A DNA stretch of 64,000 nucleotides from Gadus chalcogrammus (Eukaryota; Chordata; Actinopteri; Gadiformes; Gadidae). Below the pieces are notes generated by a model. That model saw only the letters and a program-made list of their open reading frames with translations, was not told the DNA's origin and searched no databases. Of this stretch, positions 58,195-64,000 are shown piece by piece; within the stretch, counting starts at the first letter, position 1; each line of letters starts with the position of its first letter. The DNA lies in NCBI RefSeq assembly GCF_026213295.1, contig NC_079423.1, positions 13,664,538-13,728,537 of the forward strand, read 5' to 3'. The translations under genes and the position numbers were made by a program.

Positions 58195-61018
58195 TTCTTG
58201 AAAGTGCATTAAGAGGAGATTAACACCGAAAAATATACTCGATGGCGTTATGGATCGGTGCTCCGTGGGTTTTTCTACACGTTGCACAAATCCAGTAGCC
58301 GGCCCAGGCCGTGACACACACGAGGCTGGACTGTGCGTTGTGTGTCTCGTCGCTGGAGCTGACCCAGGGTATCCCCCGCCTCCCGACTGTAATCTTTTAG
58401 CCCGGCCCCGCCGGCTTCACTGTCATCGGCATTACTGCCAATGACAGCGAGCTACTTGCCGTTTAAGTGTCTCACTTTGTCAGCAAGCCAGGAGGGTCAA
58501 ACCACTCTTGCCAGGGGAGAGGGGGAGGGGGGGAGAGGGGGGGGAGGGGGGGAGGTGTAACCTATTTGAACCCTGAAGCCAGAAAACAACTGGTTTTGTT
58601 TGTGTGCTATTCCTGTGTTTCCCTTTTTACGGGTGCAAGTTTTAGAACAAGGGGCAAGCGCGGTGTTGACATGAACGCAAAGTGTAGGAAACAACCGAGG
58701 TTTGGGATGCAGAGCAAGGGAGGCGGTGGGGGGGGGAGTGTGGTCGGAACGAAGCGTTTAATCTTGGTTTGTCAAGTATACACTCTTCCCCCCGCGGAGA
58801 ACTCTGTTTCGTTTACATCGTCTCCACGAGCCCCCAACTCTACAGCCACTAAAGAGGGCCTGGGGGATGAGGAAACAGGAAAATAGAGGGATTCTTCAGA
58901 ATCCACCTTCTTATTGCCTAGGACTCTCAGCACAGCAGGGTGCTCTGGGAAGTTCAGGGGGCCCCCTGGATACTTCATTACACCCCACGATCGTTTAGAC
59001 GTGGAAGGTGTTTGGTGGGAGGTGGGAAATAAACACATATTTGCGCATGAAGGCAGTTTCTTGTTGCAGAAACGACACCCTAAACCCACACCAGAAAACC
59101 GAAGTTAAAATGCGATCGGAGTCCGAATAATGATTCGATGCCCTTTAGAACTCTCTGTACAGTTTGTGTCCACCATGTTTAAAATACATGTTTATTAGTG
59201 ACGTATATTTTTGAGACTGTAACTGCCTCAGATACTTGGCTATTTACAATAATCGTACATGGTGCAAATAACACCCTCCCCCAAACCCGCTTCACTGTCT
59301 TTAACCTATTTTCACTATGAAACGACATCTAATCCTGGATACACAAGCCTTCTTGCCATAACGCCTACCCTAGCCTTCTCTCAGCCTTTTTAATCCCCCT
59401 CCTCGCTCCCTGTTAATTAAGATCACACGTAGGATAATGTATTGAGTATGCACAGCACCTTTAATCTAAGAATATCTCGCCCCGGCAAAGACGGAGCGAG
59501 TCGCGGTGTCACCACGCGCCCTCAGAACTGTGATGTATGCGAGAAGGGATCGGTCAATAAACGCATGATTATTTTTCCTTTCAGGTTGTTTTTTTTCTTC
59601 TTTGTACGTTGTACTTAACTTTCATTTCAATGGCTTTACAGTTTTGATTGATTAATACACAACCCCCCCCCCTCACCCCCTTGAACATGTAATTGAATAT
59701 ATATTTTTTGTGTTTTCATGTTCATAATCCCCCCCCAAGCGGGGGTTTTGACATCATAACGCAGGCGAGCGATATGATATGAATCACATTAAGGCTAATA
59801 TGATGAAGCGCCATCGTTTTGCGGTTATTATTATGAAGTGCGATCGAAAGGGGTTACATTTCTTTTTGGGACGCACAGCGGCCTTAATCCCGCCGTTTGT
59901 GGTGGCGGATGAGAAGCGGTTTGGACGTTAATTTGGATCGTCTCAGATGCGCAGTGAATGCAAGACGCCCACGGCTGCGCGGCGGCGTGTGGATCTGGTA
60001 TCTCTGTGAAGCGTTAAGAAGACTCCATTACGGAGAGATACAGTGGATTAATCCCCCAGCGTCCTTCCTTTTCCCTTTGATGCGAGGGCGCAGACAGACA
60101 GAGTATAATTAAGTATGTCATAAAATTTTCAGCACATGTCGATCAATGCTGGATATGGTGTAATTATGTCAGACTTTATTACCGGCCACATGTATTTCTG
60201 AACTGTTTGGCTTCAGTCAATCGCAAGTCAGTGCTGTGCTCCGAATGAAATTGTTATTGTATATTATTAACATATTTTAATGACATTGTTGCCGGCTACT
60301 TTCATTCCAAGGTACTTGAGTGTCTTTGAAGGTTTAAGTGCAATTGTGTTTTGGCTATACCTAGACACATTGCCTCATTTCAAATATATTCTGTAACTAG
60401 TTCTCCACTTAATCAGTCTAGGTTAAATTGTCTGTTTGTCCCGTGAATAATTCAATGAGATATTCAGTGGTTCTTCGCAGCAGTTTAAAAGAAGCCAAAG
60501 TATTTTACATAATGTACCATTTAAAATACATGATCAAATGCTAATCAAAACAAAATAACAGCACTATTTCTTTTCCATATTTATTCCTTCAACTACAACC
60601 AAACACCTCCTTGTTCGAGTCGGGCTCATCAGTTATTCCACAGTGGCCTAGTAACCTACTCCAGGTCACTGTTACATTCAACTGATGACTAGATGGAACC
60701 AGGGTCACTATCATAGCACGGCATCTCATCATAATTGAGGTTCTAATGTCCCTGGCATTTTAATGGACAAACACACTTGAGACATCAACCTTTAACGTGA
60801 CACTATCCATGTGATGTCATCAAAGATATATGATATATTTTGAACAACAGTTCTCAATGAAAAAGGAAGCTTAACAACAGAGTCCGGTTTGCATAGTGAT
60901 GCACAAGATTTGAGGTTTCTGCATTGAAAAGCAAACTCCATAGATTTTGTTAATCTGTGAGGCTTGCATAAGATGTGCTATTGTGGCCTCTGAGCTTTAG
61001 GCATCCACCCATCATTGT

Positions 61019-61132
<114 letters not shown>

Positions 61133-61395
61133 TCAATGTACACCTTCATGTTATTCCTCAACATTGCCCTAGCCACTATTAGCATGATTGCGTTTAATTA
61201 AAATGAATTCAGGCAAAGGTCAGACTCTCTGCGCTAGCGTCTCTTATCTCCAGAGAGGCAAGCGTATAATATCAGCGGAGGTGTGAGCACGCATTTTTTA
61301 CACACTTGAGCACTTGAACATGCCTGCATGTCAATTGTGAAAAACAGCGAATACATCCTAGACATGCATACACATCCATTATCATTCTTGGTCAA

Positions 61396-61449
61396 CTTGT
61401 CTTTGGAAGAGCTTGTCTTTGGAAGAGCTTGTCTTTGGAAGAACTTGTC
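61396..61449 (+). repeat. 16 bp tandem repeat, three units
   Basis: CTTGTCTTTGGAAGAG starts at 61396, 61412 and 61428 (last unit with one change), plus a partial fourth (CTTGTCT). Confidence 0.93.
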
Positions 61450-61529
61450 TCAGCATCACTTCTTCATATTATGTTAACACACATAGTATATAGAGGCATA
61501 TGTGAAATTAAATGTACACATGTAATATC

Positions 61530-61590
61530 CAAAATAAATAAATCAACCCTTCTGCTAGATGCCACTAAATCCTACAAACTGCACCTTTAA
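61530..61590 (-). mobile_element. End of a TTAA-type MITE
   Basis: The segment ends with CCTACAAACTGCACCTTTAA, the reverse complement of TTAAAGGTGCAGTTTGTAGG, which I recall as a common teleost TTAA-element terminus. The preceding CTAGATGCCACTAAAT fits the same consensus. No partner terminus was found nearby, so it is probably a truncated copy related to, but distinct from, the element at 11901-12670. Confidence 0.5.
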
Positions 61591-61935
61591 CTCTGATATA
61601 ATGTTGACAATTTGTAGCACCATGGTGGGTCATTTGGACAAACAGATAAAACGGTTTAAGCATTTGTTTATTTGATTTGTGTTGTGATGAAATTGACCTT
61701 TGAGTCTGCATTCCATTGAATCAACCCTTTCTTGTTTTCCCTTTCATATATACCGTACATTCATTGTAACATCATCTCGGTTTCCGTGAGTAGGCGGCGG
61801 TTGGTTGGTCAAGGCCATAGTTGATCGCAGCAATGAATCTGAATGAAGGGAGCATGAATAATCATAAACTTATATTGTATTTGATTTACCACATGTTGGC
61901 CTTTTTTAATGAATAGTGCTTTTCTCCAAACCACA

Positions 61936-61936
<1 letters not shown>

Positions 61937-62030
<94 letters not shown>
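61937..62030 (+). repeat. (CA)n microsatellite, 94 bp
   Basis: Pure CA, followed by A-rich degenerate CA to about 62110. Confidence 0.97.
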
Positions 62031-62034
<4 letters not shown>

Positions 62035-62575
62035 CAGACAATAGCTATATATAAAACACAAATGTACACACAAACACAATATCTGTACATAAAAATGCAC
62101 AAACATAAAAACATATTTATGACTACTTAATCGCATAACACTTAGGGCCTCCTCTTTCTCCCTAAAACAGGCAGGCACTCATCAGAGACCTAAATCCCAA
62201 CACGAACCTGGTCTCTCCTCGAAGCCCACCTGTGTGCCTTCTTTGTGGAACAGAGGATAAGTAAAAGTACCCTGACACACCAGGCTTTTAATGTGCAGAG
62301 AGGAGCCGTCCTGGTCACTTGGCCCCGGCGGGCCCCTCAGACGCGTGGTGGAGGGTCCTCAGTGCGGGGGCCCCGACCGCGAAGCTGTCAGTGGCCAGCA
62401 GGGTGCCGCCGCTCTGTCTCATCTCTGATATCCTCTTCTGCTGACCTTCCTCTCATACTGAGTGCTGCACAGTTTCCCTGCTGGCCCTCGCAGCCAAACC
62501 AGCGCCCGGGTTTCAACGCACTCAGAATACTAATGTGGAGATGGACCGCGATACAGAGACACAGGGTTCCGGATC

Positions 62576-62740
<165 letters not shown>

Positions 62741-62756
62741 TGTGTATCCCTTTGTC

Positions 62757-62858
62757 TGTCTGACTGTCTTCTCATATGTCGGTCTGACAGTCTTTTCATA
62801 TGTCTGTCTGACTGTCTTTTCATACGTCTGTCTGACTGTCTGTTCTGTCTGTCTGTCA
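62757..62858 (+). repeat. 24 bp minisatellite built on TCTG
   Basis: About four units of CTGACTGTCTTTTCATATGT plus CTGT, start spacing 24 bp, directly following the tetranucleotide array. The unit contains TCTG/ACTG steps and appears derived from it. Confidence 0.88.
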
Positions 62859-64000
62859 ATCTAAGGCTCCGTTCTGCAATCCTTAGTGCTCGATTCAGAT
62901 TTATTTCTCAGATTAGATTTTTGTTTTGGGCTTTTGGACAAATTTAAATGTGGACAATATCAGCCTCAATATATTAATACACATAACTGGTGAAAAGATC
63001 TGAAGAAACTGAAAAAATATCATCACTGACCACTGAAGAAGAAACCATGGCTTTTATGTGGAGCAATTTCTGCTGCTTCTGTATGTGTGGACGCGGAGTC
63101 TAAGACCAGATCGAAGGGACGGTGATGTGAATGGCTTCAATGAAATAGATCCAATAAAAGGATGTAAGGATGTCAAGGGATGCTTTTAACTACGTTACTA
63201 CTGTGGAGTACTACTGCCACTGTCCCTCCTCTGACTACTTAGATCATCAGCTGTGTTCCTTGTGCTCCCAGAGGGGCTTCCCACCAGCGCAAAATTGGGA
63301 CGAATGTCAAAGAATGACGTTCAAGTCGCGTACATGGGGATATGACAGACTGAGGTGGCATTGCAGAAAGGCAAACCTGTGAATGTTTCACCACATACGA
63401 AAGTGGCCCATATCAAAATCCTAAAAGATCAGATTGCAAGGAACATACCAGAACATTTGTGCTACTTTGGCCTGCAGTGTGAACAAGGACCTATCTGTCC
63501 ATCCATCTTCCGACACATCTATCTACATCAATCTATCCCTGCTCTCTTTTGTTTTGGTTATTGTCATATATTTAGCAGGGCTCGTACCATCCAATGAGAT
63601 CAGATCATATGTGCCCTCAGAATCACAGGCTCTGTGCAGTACGCACCAACGCTTTTGTAGTGTGTTTTTGTTTTTCCTAATCCTCTGATGAACAGAATTA
63701 GAATATGTCATTGTTCGGGAGGGAGCCTCAACACAGAGTTGGGCCATTAATACACAATCTCCGAGCGTTGACATCTGTATCGCACAAAAAACAGCCTCTC
63801 CCTTTTCTTTTTTATTCAGCAGATTTTGAGAAATGTTTTGAATATTCATGCCTTTGCCCTTTCTGATGCCCCCCCTGGGTCCTGATTGCGGTATTACACA
63901 TAGTTTGTGGCCGGGTCTACCCATCGCAGCCCTCAGGGGTAGTTTTTCACTGAGAATCAGTGGATACCAGGTGTTGTTACAGATCTCAGTGTGCCTGCCC

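Noticed and set aside
63170..63382. 70-codon frame with several Cys and His residues
   Set aside because: Cys/His spacing does not fit a known zinc finger. The frame is short and lacks splice or promoter context.

Overview
The window is vertebrate nuclear DNA, almost certainly from a teleost fish. The grounds are two spliced exons of a vertebrate neural adhesion gene, several tRNA-derived SINE fossils of a kind common in ray-finned fishes, and a very high load of long (CA)n/(TG)n and (CT)n/(GA)n arrays and pure C/G runs. Such dinucleotide density is known from cod-like fishes (Gadiformes); that placement is inference only. There is no sign of bacterial, viral or organellar gene organisation.

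The only gene I can support is negr1 (neuronal growth regulator 1, IgLON family), on the + strand. Exon 1 (coding 9715-9884) encodes the start codon, signal peptide and the beginning of the mature protein. It lies in a CpG-rich stretch that probably holds the promoter and 5' UTR. Exon 2 (53485-53723) encodes most of the first immunoglobulin domain. The 43.6 kb between them is intron 1. From 53724 to the window end is the start of intron 2. Both splice junctions agree in phase (phase 2 after exon 1, phase 1 after exon 2). Ig domains 2-3 and the GPI-attachment signal must lie beyond position 64000.

Layout: 1-9.3 kb is upstream flank with a 240 bp CA array, a G21 run and an 87 bp TG array. 9.3-9.9 kb is the promoter/exon 1 region. 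9.9-24.8 kb is mostly quiet AT-rich intron with one 770 bp TTAA-flanked DNA element. 24.8-27 kb and 36.8-45 kb are dense clusters of dinucleotide arrays, polypurine/polypyrimidine tracts and C runs. 45-50.3 kb is quiet. 50.3-51.4 kb is a three-level nest: a MITE-like element inside a hAT element inside a CA microsatellite. 53.1-54.6 kb has exon 2 hemmed in by SINE-type repeats. 54.6-64 kb is intron 2, ending in a tetranucleotide/24-bp minisatellite complex.

Nearly all open reading frames in the window are repeat translations (His-Thr, Val-Cys, Ser-Leu, Arg-Glu polymers) or chance frames. I saw no new multi-gene system. The most interesting observations are the nested transposon/microsatellite structure with a decayed BED zinc finger, a recurring short sequence that carries a CA array on one side and a CT array on the other, and the 167 bp tandem duplication about 70 bp downstream of exon 2.
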